Source: Bacteroidota bacterium
GTDB lineage: Bacteria; Bacteroidota; Bacteroidia; Bacteroidales; Prolixibacteraceae
NCBI GenBank assembly: GCA_023251435.1
Contig: JAHEYU010000059.1
Coordinates: forward strand, 1-38,817
DNA length: 38,817 nt
Reading direction: 5' to 3'
Both the position numbers and the translations under genes were made by a program. The first letter of the stretch is position 1. Each line of letters begins with the position of its first letter. Of this stretch, positions 31,980 to 38,817 are shown piece after piece. The notes below the pieces were generated by a model that worked only from the letters and a program-made list of their open reading frames with translations, was not told the origin of the DNA and did no database searches.

Positions 31980-33310
31980 TTCAGCCCGCCGTGCCCACGG
32001 TACAATTTAATGGGTTTGCTGAGCTTCATTTTCAGCACAGTGACATACTTGTCCAACACGTTTTCAGGAACATCAATATACACCAATCCGGGAACAGGGC
32101 TCCACGATATTTTGCCCACAATTTTATGCTGAAGCTTGGCGCCGTTGCCCACCACCGTGATGTCTTGAACTTTGTTGGTCAGCCCTTTGACCATCACTTG
32201 TCCGTGTGTTTTCCCGTGAAGGAAAAGATAAACCGAGGTTGAATCTTTTGTCATCGTGCTTGGTCCGTAGAAATGGCCTTGGGGCAAACCAGCCACCGTG
32301 TTGAAAATGGCTTCGCCGTGTTTTTTATTCCAGGCACCCAGCTCTTTCAGCACATGAACCTGTTCCTCGGGAATGGTGCCATCTTCTTTTGGCCCCATGT
32401 CGAGCAGCAAATTACCGCCGTTCGCAACAGCATCAACAAAAATAGTGATCACTTCGTAGGGAGTTTTCCAGTTGACGTCGTGGTGGAAACCCCAGTTGTC
32501 GTTGGTTGTCATGCACAATTCCCACCAGTTGTATTTTGGTTTCGAAACCGGAAAGTTTTGTTCGGGCGTTTCGTAATCGCCGTAGCCCTGAAGTCGGCCA
32601 TTGATAATGGCTTTCGGGTTGCCTGACAGAATGATCTGTCTCACTTTCTGCGATTCCCATTCTTCTGCGCTGTGTTCCCAATCGCCATCGAACCACCACA
32701 AATCGGGCTTAAACAGGCTGTTAATTTCTTTGATCTGTCCCTGGAAGAAACTCCGAAAACGGTTCCAACGCTCGTAGTCGTCAACAATTTTGTATTTCGA
32801 GCTGTCTTTCAGAAAACCCGGATAATCCTTGTCGGTCCAGTCGATCAGTGAAAAATAGGCGCCGCATTTGATGTCGCGTTTGCGCAGTTCCTCGAAGAAC
32901 GGTTTAATCATGTCGCGTTTGGCCGGAGTGGCTTTCACGCTGCTCAGGTTGTTCAGTTTGGTGTCGTACATTGCCACGCCGTCGTGGTGTTTGGTAGTAA
33001 TCACCGAATAGCGGGCGCCACTTTCCTTGATTAGATCGGCCCAGTATGCAGGATCGAAATTCTTCAGAGTAAAGCCTTTCAGCTGTTTCATGTAATCGGC
33101 ATGACTGATCTTTTTGTTGTAAAAGCTCCACGATTCGTCGATTCCGTCAACGGCATAAATTCCGGCGTGAATAAAAATACCCAGCTTGGCATCGGCAAAC
33201 CATTGCATTTTTTCCTGAATTTCTTCCGGCTTGATTTTGGATTGGGAAAATGCGCCCGACACAAACGATACGAAGAGACTGCAAAGAATTAGTTTTGAAA
33301 ATCGGTTCAT
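31976..33310 (-). CDS. Secreted alpha-L-fucosidase (GH29)
   Basis: A 444-residue glycosidase that releases alpha-L-fucose from glycans. Signal peptide at 1-22 (SGAFSQ). GH29 features: WFADAKLGIFIHAGIYAVDG at 37-56, TTKHHDGVAMYDT at 105-117, the probable nucleophile Asp208 in LWWFDGDWEHS and NGGNLLLDMGPKEDGTIPEE near 291-310. The C-terminal 90 residues are a small beta domain. It lies 17 nt after the GH78 gene on the same strand, so both act together outside the cytoplasm on fucose- and rhamnose-containing polysaccharides. No SusCD pair or sulfatase is in the window, so this is only a small glycan locus. Confidence 0.93.
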   Translation of the reverse strand: MNRFSKLILCSLFVSFVSGAFSQSKIKPEEIQEKMQWFADAKLGIFIHAGIYAVDGIDESWSFYNKKISHADYMKQLKGFTLKNFDPAYWADLIKESGARYSVITTKHHDGVAMYDTKLNNLSSVKATPAKRDMIKPFFEELRKRDIKCGAYFSLIDWTDKDYPGFLKDSSKYKIVDDYERWNRFRSFFQGQIKEINSLFKPDLWWFDGDWEHSAEEWESQKVRQIILSGNPKAIINGRLQGYGDYETPEQNFPVSKPKYNWWELCMTTNDNWGFHHDVNWKTPYEVITIFVDAVANGGNLLLDMGPKEDGTIPEEQVHVLKELGAWNKKHGEAIFNTVAGLPQGHFYGPSTMTKDSTSVYLFLHGKTHGQVMVKGLTNKVQDITVVGNGAKLQHKIVGKISWSPVPGLVYIDVPENVLDKYVTVLKMKLSKPIKLYRGHGGLN

Positions 33311-33327
33311 TGTTGTATTTGTTTAAA

Positions 33328-36006
33328 TTATTGTTCGACTACAAACTCGTAAGTTCCGGCAACCAGATTCCCGAGGTAAACGTTGCTTCCGGCCTTTTTA
33401 TGCTGATGCATCACCTTTCCTTCTCTACTAATTTCAGAACCGCGCAATTTTATGGTCGCCGAACTGTTCGCAGGAATGACTACCCGATAAATCACCTTTT
33501 TACCTTCGCGTTTCCACGATGACTGAATCTCGCCAAAAGGTCCTGCATGACTGACTTGGAAAGAATTCAAGCCTTTTACAAAATGAGGTTCGAGCAACAC
33601 ATTTTTAAACCCCGGGTTATACTGATCAGGTTTCATTCCGCCCAACGCTTTGTAGTACCACGCTCCTATTTCGCCAAACATGATGTGGTTGAGCGAAATA
33701 TCGCGGGTGGCATCAATCGGCCAGTTTTCGTACAACGTGGTAGCCCCGTTCACGATCCACCATCCCCAAGATGGAAACGTTTCCTGAGCCGCCACTTCAT
33801 AAGCCAGTTCAGCATATCCATTTTCGCTCAAGGCATTCAGGATTGTTTTCGTTCCCAGCAAACCAACATCCAGATGTTTGTTGTCGGAAATCACCTGTTT
33901 GGAAAGGTTTTCAGCCACTTTGGTTTTCAGGCTTTCAGGAACAATTCCCCAGAAAAGCGGGGCGCTCAATTCGGTTTGTAACCCGGTGCCGTAAATTCCG
34001 GTTTCCCGGTTCAGGTATTTGGTATTGATTGCCGATACTATTTTAGTTGCCAAAGCTGAATATTTCCGATGGTCGTCATCTTTTCCGAATAGTTTGGCTG
34101 CTTTGGCCAGAATATCAGCATCCACAAAATAATAGATCGACGAAGTCAGTTCTTTGGGAGTAACAGATTTTACCGGAACCCAGTCACCCAAACCCCAGTC
34201 TGTCAAATTATTCGGACTGATATTAGTAATATGATCGACATATCGTTTGAGGTTATCGTAGTTGTCAGCCAACAGCTTCGAATCGCCGTAAAACAGGTAA
34301 ATATTCCACGGAATAATGGCGATGGTGCTTGTCCAATCGGGGCCGTTGGCCCAAGTGTAGCCCCAACCACTTGTTGGTATAATGGCAGGTAAAACTCCGT
34401 TCGGCTGCTGCTCGTCACGGTGATCGGCCAGCCATTTTTCGTACACGGTAAATCCATCGAAATTGTACAGGCCAGTTTCAATAGCAATGTGCGCATCGCC
34501 CGTCCAGCCATTCTTTTCGCGTTGCGGGCAATCGGTTGGGTAACCATACAGGTTCGACAGATAGGAAACATTGGTTGCTTTCCAGATTTTATTCAGCGTT
34601 TCGTTCGAGCTGCTTACCTGACCAACCGGAGGAACATCGCTATGCATGAAAATTCCGGTCAAACTCTTGATTTCAACCGGGCGATCGCTGGTAACCTCTA
34701 CATATTGAAACCCTTTGTAATTAAAATGCGGCCAGAAAGTTTCTACGCCTTCTCCGCTCAAAGTATAAATATCGGTCTGGAATGGATCTTTATCATCAGT
34801 CGGGCGGTAATGCACATCAATGTTCGACATGTTCACATTTCCATCCTTGAAAATCATTTCAGCATGTTTCAGGCGAATGACCGTTCCGCGCTCACCTTTC
34901 ACGCTAATGCGGGTGATTCCGGCAATGTTGCGACCCAAATTGTAAACCGATTTCAGTTCAGTCATTTTATTTACACTTACCGGAGTAATTTCTTCCACAA
35001 AGCGAATTGGGTGCAGTTGCTGGGCCACGATGTTCTGCGAAGGCGCATGTACCGGAATGACGTTTTTCCACTTCGAAGCGTCGAATCCTGCCTTATCCCA
35101 ACCGGGCTGACTGAGCCGTGCATCGTGGTGTTCTGCTGTATAAATGCTGTTAAAAATGATCGGGCTTAACGAGGTTTTCCAATCGGTTCCCGAATAAACA
35201 ACCTCTTCGCGGCCATCCTCGTAAGTGATTCTCAGATCAAGACAAAATTTGGGGCGATCGCGCCACGGAGCTTCGTGAAAATACCAAACAGCTGTTGATT
35301 GGTGGTTGTACCATCCATTTCCTAGCAAAACGCCCAGCGCCACCTCTTTGGCATCAATCAGCGAAGTCACATCGTAAGTCACATACAACGTACGGCGGTC
35401 GAAACGGGTGTACATGGGGTCGAGCCGGTGATTGCCCACACGCTGGCCATTGATGGAAAGTTCGTACAAACCGGCAGCTGCCATGTAAATACGGGCACTT
35501 TTTACTTTTCCTGAAGGCTGAAATTCTTTGCGAAAATAGGGAGCCGGTTTCAGGGCAATGTCTTTCGAATCCGAAATCCACTCGCCTTTCCAGTTGCTGA
35601 TTTGCATCATGCCGGTTTCGAAACTGGCTATTTTTGCAGCAGCCGATTTCTGTTGGTCTTTGTCCCATAAAATCACCGACCAGTAATATTTGGCAAAAGG
35701 CTGCAAAGCTTTTCCCTGATAGGAAACCAGCCTATTCGCTCCTGAAATTTTTCCGGTGTCCCAGCAATTTCCTTTTCCGGCGGCAACCTGAACCGAATCG
35801 GTTCCAACAATTACCTGATAAGCCGTTTGAAGCGCGCCTTCACGATTGTCCTGCATTTGCCAGTGCAAACGCGGAGTTGAAACGTCAATCCCGATCGGAT
35901 TAACAAGGTATTCGCATTTTAGATGGATGGGTTGAGATGGCAGAGCATGAGTTTGAATAGTAATCATTGCGAAAAGCAACAAGAAAAAAAATCGGGTTGG
36001 GGTCAT
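33328..36006 (-). CDS. Secreted alpha-L-rhamnosidase (GH78)
   Basis: An inverting glycosidase of 892 residues that removes terminal alpha-L-rhamnose from plant glycosides, pectin side chains or ulvan-type glycans. A signal peptide occupies about 1-21. N-terminal beta domains (about 25-340) include the Bac_rhamnosid_N part (YMAAAGLYELSINGQRVG), followed by an (alpha/alpha)6 barrel. The catalytic stretch near 487-505 reads DCPQREKNGWTGDAHIAIE, whose D, E, D spacing (5 and 7 residues) equals that of characterised GH78 enzymes. The C-terminal beta domain ends in the last 100 residues. It is first in the GH78-GH29 operon with a -7 box 24 nt upstream. Confidence 0.95.
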   Translation of the reverse strand: MTPTRFFFLLLFAMITIQTHALPSQPIHLKCEYLVNPIGIDVSTPRLHWQMQDNREGALQTAYQVIVGTDSVQVAAGKGNCWDTGKISGANRLVSYQGKALQPFAKYYWSVILWDKDQQKSAAAKIASFETGMMQISNWKGEWISDSKDIALKPAPYFRKEFQPSGKVKSARIYMAAAGLYELSINGQRVGNHRLDPMYTRFDRRTLYVTYDVTSLIDAKEVALGVLLGNGWYNHQSTAVWYFHEAPWRDRPKFCLDLRITYEDGREEVVYSGTDWKTSLSPIIFNSIYTAEHHDARLSQPGWDKAGFDASKWKNVIPVHAPSQNIVAQQLHPIRFVEEITPVSVNKMTELKSVYNLGRNIAGITRISVKGERGTVIRLKHAEMIFKDGNVNMSNIDVHYRPTDDKDPFQTDIYTLSGEGVETFWPHFNYKGFQYVEVTSDRPVEIKSLTGIFMHSDVPPVGQVSSSNETLNKIWKATNVSYLSNLYGYPTDCPQREKNGWTGDAHIAIETGLYNFDGFTVYEKWLADHRDEQQPNGVLPAIIPTSGWGYTWANGPDWTSTIAIIPWNIYLFYGDSKLLADNYDNLKRYVDHITNISPNNLTDWGLGDWVPVKSVTPKELTSSIYYFVDADILAKAAKLFGKDDDHRKYSALATKIVSAINTKYLNRETGIYGTGLQTELSAPLFWGIVPESLKTKVAENLSKQVISDNKHLDVGLLGTKTILNALSENGYAELAYEVAAQETFPSWGWWIVNGATTLYENWPIDATRDISLNHIMFGEIGAWYYKALGGMKPDQYNPGFKNVLLEPHFVKGLNSFQVSHAGPFGEIQSSWKREGKKVIYRVVIPANSSATIKLRGSEISREGKVMHQHKKAGSNVYLGNLVAGTYEFVVEQ

Positions 36007-36029
36007 AAATGTTGGTTTAGTTTATTTTT

Positions 36030-36037
36030 CAAAGATA
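36030..36037 (-). promoter_or_regulatory. Probable -7 box of the GH78-GH29 operon
   Basis: On the minus strand TATCTTTG, an exact TAnnTTTG match, 23 nt upstream of the GH78 ATG (first base 36006). No -33 element recognised. Confidence 0.45.
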
Positions 36038-36106
36038 ACCAAACACTGATTATTGCTTAACTTTAGTCCATAATTTTAACAGTTTTCAAAATTTAAATGA
36101 TTCAAT

Positions 36107-36541
36107 ATGTCACACCAGCTTATCGAAGAATTATTAGCCCACATCGAAGCGTTTGTTCCGGTTTATATGGCCATTCCTGAAGATTTTGCCAAATCAAAAG
36201 GCGTAGCATCGGTTTGCATTATTAGCGAAGATGGTCGTATCTATGGAGAAATATTTGGAACCGATAAACTTCGGGGCCGCGATTCGTTTAAAATAGCATG
36301 GACAAAAGCCAACCAGGTTTGGATTACCGGCTACAAAACCAACGAATACGAACGAATGATTTTTACTGACCAAATGGATTACCACACCTTTGGAATCAGC
36401 CTGCCCGATTTGATCGGTTACGAAGGCGGACAACCAATCATCCTTCCAGATGGAACCAAACTATCGGTTGGTTTTAGCGGATTCCGAGGCATAAGTGATT
36501 TGGAGATTGTGCAGAAGGCGTTAGAGAAAGTAAATGGATGA
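36107..36541 (+). CDS. GlcG/HbpS-like (heme-binding domain family) protein
   Basis: A 144-residue cytoplasmic protein, with no signal peptide, of the GlcG/HbpS (DUF336) fold. The recognisable pattern is GVASVCIISEDGRIYGEIFGTD, then RGRDSFKIAWTKANQVW and the C-terminal GGQPIILPDGTKLSVGFSG. HbpS from Streptomyces binds heme, while many members such as GlcG have no known role. No heme or glycolate genes lie next to it. It is divergent from the GH78-GH29 operon and is followed 6 nt later by the fic remnant. Confidence 0.7.
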   Translation: MSHQLIEELLAHIEAFVPVYMAIPEDFAKSKGVASVCIISEDGRIYGEIFGTDKLRGRDSFKIAWTKANQVWITGYKTNEYERMIFTDQMDYHTFGISLPDLIGYEGGQPIILPDGTKLSVGFSGFRGISDLEIVQKALEKVNG

Positions 36542-36547
36542 TCGAAA

Positions 36548-37181
36548 TTGGGAAATATAGATCTGATGAACTCCATTCAGTCATCGTTCGAAATTGAAGG
36601 CAGTACTTTAACAGTTGAGCAAATTACCGACTTATTGGATAGCAAAAGGGTTCTGGCTCCACATAAGGATATTTTGGAAGTGAAAAATGACATTGCCGTT
36701 TACGAGCAGTTGAGGGAATTTGATGTATATGACCTGAAATCGCTATGAAAGGCGCGCTCGTTTTTAATGAATAGTCGGGTTGAAAAATCCCCGAAAATTA
36801 AGATCCTCTTCAGTAGGTATTGTAAAAGGCAGTCAGATTGCCCACCTCGCACCCCCAGGTGAAATGGTTGTGCCACTGATGAATAATTTATTTAAGTACC
36901 TGAAACAAAATCAGTATATTTTGCTGATTTAAAGCTGTGTCTTTCACAATGAGCTTGAATTCATCCATCCGGTTGTGGATGGCAACGGACGAATGGGCCG
37001 ACTGTGGCAAACCATGATTTTAAAAGAGCATTCCCTGCAACAGTATTTGCGAGCCTTCAAGGAAATATCACCAGCAACTGCCAGCCGCGATTTAAAACTG
37101 TCTGTCAATAGCGGAATTCTTGAAAACATGGTGATAAAAACACAGCCAGATAAAGATTCAAAGCTTAGTTTTCTTAACTAA
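36548..37181 (+). pseudogene. Decayed fic (Fic-domain AMP-transferase) gene
   Basis: Pieces of a Fic/DOC protein remain in order. Frame 2 (from 36566): MNSIQSSFEIEGSTLTVEQI...RVLAPHKDILEVKNDIAVYEQL, stop at 36746. Frame 1 at 36745: MKGAL. Frame 0 from about 36783: KNPRKLRSSSVGIVKGSQIA and HLAPPGEMVVPLMNNLF. TAA at 36930-36932 stands where relatives have Lys before SCVFHNELEFIHP, then VVDGNGRMGRLWQTM (Fic motif HPxxDGNGR at 36966-36992), and the tail SPATASRDLKLSV, stop 37179. The N-terminal helix region is missing, residues between segments are deleted, and about 100 residues after the Fic motif are lost. The motif core (HP, DGNGR) is intact but the gene cannot make a full protein. Confidence 0.85.
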
Positions 37182-37287
37182 CAATGTGATCAGAATTCAA
37201 CAAAAATGAAAGGGTTCATTCTGCTGAAGAAAAGTTGATTAAGTTCTATATTGCAACAGATCAGTTGTCGGGGTTGACTTTTTCTGT

Positions 37288-37881
37288 TTATTCCCATTTA
37301 ATTGAAACAATTATTTCATTTCTTCTTCCAACCAATTGGTAGGGTGGATTGTATCCTAAATACCTTGGATTTCCAATCGATGTAATCCCTTTCTCATTCA
37401 GAATGGTTTTAAGCTTACCTGAATAGTTTTTCAAATCCTGATCCGAAGCAAATCCGCCAAAACGAATTACAGCTACGTACTCTTCATCAGTAGTACTTAG
37501 CAGAACTCTTGAATCATTAGGTTTCGGCAGATTGTCCATCGTATAAGAGGATGGCATCACAAAACTCATAGTCGATAATGTGTCATTTACATTCATGTGC
37601 ACAGGTGAAGTCATCGCAATTTGAGTTCCATCCTCATTTCCGCCGAAAATATATCCAGCCAGTTTACGAAATCCTGATCCGGACAATTCTTTATAAGTTT
37701 TTGCATCAGAACTGATGGTTGCCATCGTTGCTGAAGGATAAAACCTGATTTCGAAATTTTGTTCCTCTAAAATAATTGAATAATTCTGCTCCTCTGTTTT
37801 ATTGACAGCTACTACCATAAATGACTGAAATACAATAAATAATACTAAAATAACTGAAGCGATAATAATAAATATTTTCAT
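37288..37881 (-). CDS. SOUL-family heme-binding protein
   Basis: A 197-residue protein with an N-terminal membrane anchor (MKIFIIIASVILVLFIVFQS, about 1-22) and a SOUL domain at about 32-197. Its characteristic blocks are ILEEQNFEIRFYPSATMATI, FRKLAGYIFGGNEDGTQIAMTSPVHM, SFVMPSSYTMDNLPKP, VAVIRFGGFASDQ and RYLGYNPPY. SOUL proteins bind heme or other tetrapyrroles, though many bacterial members are untested. The ATG at 37881 is chosen over one at 37914, because the upstream codons fall inside a repeated TTAAACATT motif of the intergenic control region. It is divergent from a fasciclin gene. Confidence 0.88.
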   Translation of the reverse strand: MKIFIIIASVILVLFIVFQSFMVVAVNKTEEQNYSIILEEQNFEIRFYPSATMATISSDAKTYKELSGSGFRKLAGYIFGGNEDGTQIAMTSPVHMNVNDTLSTMSFVMPSSYTMDNLPKPNDSRVLLSTTDEEYVAVIRFGGFASDQDLKNYSGKLKTILNEKGITSIGNPRYLGYNPPYQLVGRRNEIIVSIKWE

Positions 37882-37906
37882 TTTGTTTAATTTTTTATTC
37901 AAATAC

Positions 37907-37954
37907 TTAAACATTTTACAATCCGATAATGTTTAAGGAATACATTTAAACATT
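37907..37954. promoter_or_regulatory. Triple TTAAACATT motif between the SOUL and fasciclin genes
   Basis: The 9-mer TTAAACATT occurs at 37907-37915 and 37946-37954, with its reverse complement at 37928-37936. Neighbouring copies thus form two overlapping inverted repeats. The third copy overlaps TACATTTA (37941-37948), a -7-like box 24 nt before the fasciclin ATG. Confidence 0.5.
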
Positions 37955-37972
37955 AAACAAAAATTAGAAATT

Positions 37973-38479
37973 ATGAAAAAGTTATTTGGATTATTAGTAG
38001 CAGTGGTTATTTCGATGAGTTCATTCAGTCAGGGCAAAGATGTTGTAGACATCGCTATCGGTTCCGCAGATCATACTACTTTGGTAGCTGCGGTTAAAGC
38101 AGCTGATTTAGTAGGCACCCTAAAAAGTGCAGGACCTTTCACAGTGTTTGCTCCAACAAATGCGGCATTCGCCAAATTGCCTACCGGTACAGTTGATGGT
38201 TTATTAAAACCAGAAAGCAAAGCTCAATTGGCCAAAATTCTTACTTATCATGTGGTTAGCGGAAATGTTGATGCATCCGGTGTAGTTGCCGCTATTAAAA
38301 GTGGAAATGGCAAAGCTGTGTTAACAACAGTTAGTGGAGGAAAACTTACGGCCTCAATGGACATGGGTAAGGTGAAACTTACTGATGAATCGGGCAATTC
38401 TGCGTTTGTTACTGTTGCCGATTTAAAAGGCACGAACGGAGTTGTTCATGTGATTGATGGAGTTGTACTCCCGAAATAA
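37973..38479 (+). CDS. Secreted fasciclin (FAS1) domain protein
   Basis: A 168-residue protein: signal peptide at 1-19 (SMSSFSQ) and a single FAS1 domain to the end. The H1 motif FTVFAPTNAAF is at about 56-66, YHVVSGNVD near 92-100 and the H2 motif VVHVIDGVVLPK at the C-terminus. FAS1 domains mediate adhesion and matrix contacts; single-domain bacterial forms are common and mostly uncharacterised. It shares a 91-nt divergent control region with the SOUL gene, so the two may respond to the same signal. A good terminator follows. Confidence 0.92.
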   Translation: MKKLFGLLVAVVISMSSFSQGKDVVDIAIGSADHTTLVAAVKAADLVGTLKSAGPFTVFAPTNAAFAKLPTGTVDGLLKPESKAQLAKILTYHVVSGNVDASGVVAAIKSGNGKAVLTTVSGGKLTASMDMGKVKLTDESGNSAFVTVADLKGTNGVVHVIDGVVLPK

Positions 38480-38505
38480 ATCACTTCAGATTTCCATTTA
38501 GGTTT

Positions 38506-38538
38506 AAACTCCCTGGATTTATTTTCAGGGAGTTTTTT
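38506..38538 (+). terminator. Terminator of the fasciclin gene
   Basis: Arms 38506-38515 and 38526-38535 are perfect 10-bp complements (AAACTCCCTG) with a 10-nt loop, followed by T residues. Confidence 0.9.
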
Positions 38539-38648
38539 TATGAAAGGATTTCCATATACACATCAGTTATCTCATCAATCGATTAAACTAATGTATAGTT
38601 TATTATAAGCTTCTGCACTTTTTCTCAGGATGATAGCTCACTATGATG

Positions 38649-38662
38649 GTATCATATGATAC
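38649..38662. promoter_or_regulatory. Perfect 14-bp palindrome upstream of the DUF3795 gene
   Basis: GTATCATATGATAC is fully symmetric with no central spacer, 44 nt upstream of a -7 box. An overlapping ATGAT-GGT-ATCAT is also symmetric. It looks like a binding site for a dimeric repressor or activator. Confidence 0.4.
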
Positions 38663-38705
38663 TATAATCAGAAAAAACGACAAAAATTCTTTCAACATTC
38701 TTTTG

Positions 38706-38713
38706 TATATTTG
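38706..38713 (+). promoter_or_regulatory. Probable -7 box of the DUF3795 gene
   Basis: TATATTTG is an exact TAnnTTTG match ending 28 nt before the ATG at 38742; no clear -33 element. Confidence 0.45.
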
Positions 38714-38741
38714 AACGTCAACAACCTTAAAATGAAAACCT

Positions 38742-38817
38742 ATGGAAAAATTAATTTCTTGCTGTGGATTAGACTGTGCCGGTTGCGATGCCAGAATAGC
38801 CACCTTAGCCAATGATA
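38742..38817 (+). CDS. Start of a DUF3795 (Cys-rich) protein, partial
   Basis: ATG at 38742 opens a frame that is still open at the window end (25 codons). It begins MEKLISCCGLDCAGCDARIA. The CCGLDCxGC pattern at 7-15 is the start of DUF3795 proteins, small Cys-rich proteins thought to bind a metal or Fe-S cluster; their function is unknown. Start choice is supported by the -7 box upstream. Confidence 0.7.
   Translation, partial: MEKLISCCGLDCAGCDARIATLAND

Noticed and set aside
34420-35169. 249-codon plus-strand open frame
   Set aside because: Lies entirely antisense to the well-supported GH78 gene and shows no recognisable protein pattern.
31976-36006. Full polysaccharide utilisation locus
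   Set aside because: GH29 and GH78 are present but no SusC/SusD pair, sulfatase or regulator; the TonB receptor at 28525 is not a SusC type.
30988-37181. Active toxin-antitoxin or defence island from rhuM and fic
   Set aside because: Both genes are broken and no antitoxin, restriction or nuclease gene lies nearby.
38603-38812. Minus-strand open frame at the window end
   Set aside because: Antisense to the DUF3795 start and runs across its promoter and palindrome.
1-38817. CRISPR array, rRNA or intact insertion sequence
   Set aside because: No regularly spaced long repeats, no rRNA-like sequence and no transposase gene were found.

Overview
The window reads as an ordinary chromosomal stretch from a member of the Bacteroidota, probably Bacteroidia in or near the Marinilabiliales. 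This placement is inferred from several signs: the protein types, Bacteroidota-style -7 boxes (TAnnTTTG) upstream of several genes, the absence of Shine-Dalgarno sequences, an amidase tail of the Bacteroidota SPOR type, a radical SAM/lipoprotein gene pair typical of the phylum, and moderate GC. No rRNA, CRISPR array, prophage or intact insertion sequence is visible.

Layout. 1-6.5 kb: tail of a cell-wall amidase, dnaA with a terminator, an EamA exporter overlapping an IMPACT-family gene, then a pyrB-pyrI-GAF (methionine sulfoxide reductase) cluster preceded by a leader ORF that runs through a terminator, then a DedA protein. 6.5-11.6 kb: an APC amino-acid permease faces an NfeD membrane protease and a blc-lipoprotein-radical SAM operon on the minus strand. 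11.7-19.7 kb, all plus strand: an ABC ATPase/permease pair, purB, an MsbA-like exporter and speA. 19.7-22.5 kb, minus strand: an ECF sigma factor, a single-span anti-sigma-like protein, a Spy/CpxP-like protein and an MFS exporter, divergent from a lipoprotein gene. 23.7-28 kb: tRNA-Trp, lutA without lutBC, cvfB and topB; these three start codons are each preceded by an AAC-rich periodic tract ending in AACAGA.

28-38.8 kb is the accessory part. It has a His-rich small membrane protein with a TonB-dependent receptor (probably metal uptake) and a rhuM gene broken by one frameshift. Next come secreted GH78 and GH29 glycosidases for plant or algal rhamnose/fucose glycans, a GlcG/HbpS-like gene and a heavily decayed fic gene. 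A divergent SOUL/fasciclin pair and the start of a DUF3795 gene close the window.

The strongest candidates for little-described biology are the radical SAM + CYGTP lipoprotein + lipocalin operon, the possible pyrBI attenuator with a 60-codon leader peptide, the recurring AAC tracts ahead of lutA/cvfB/topB, and several perfect palindromes upstream of genes without a known regulator.
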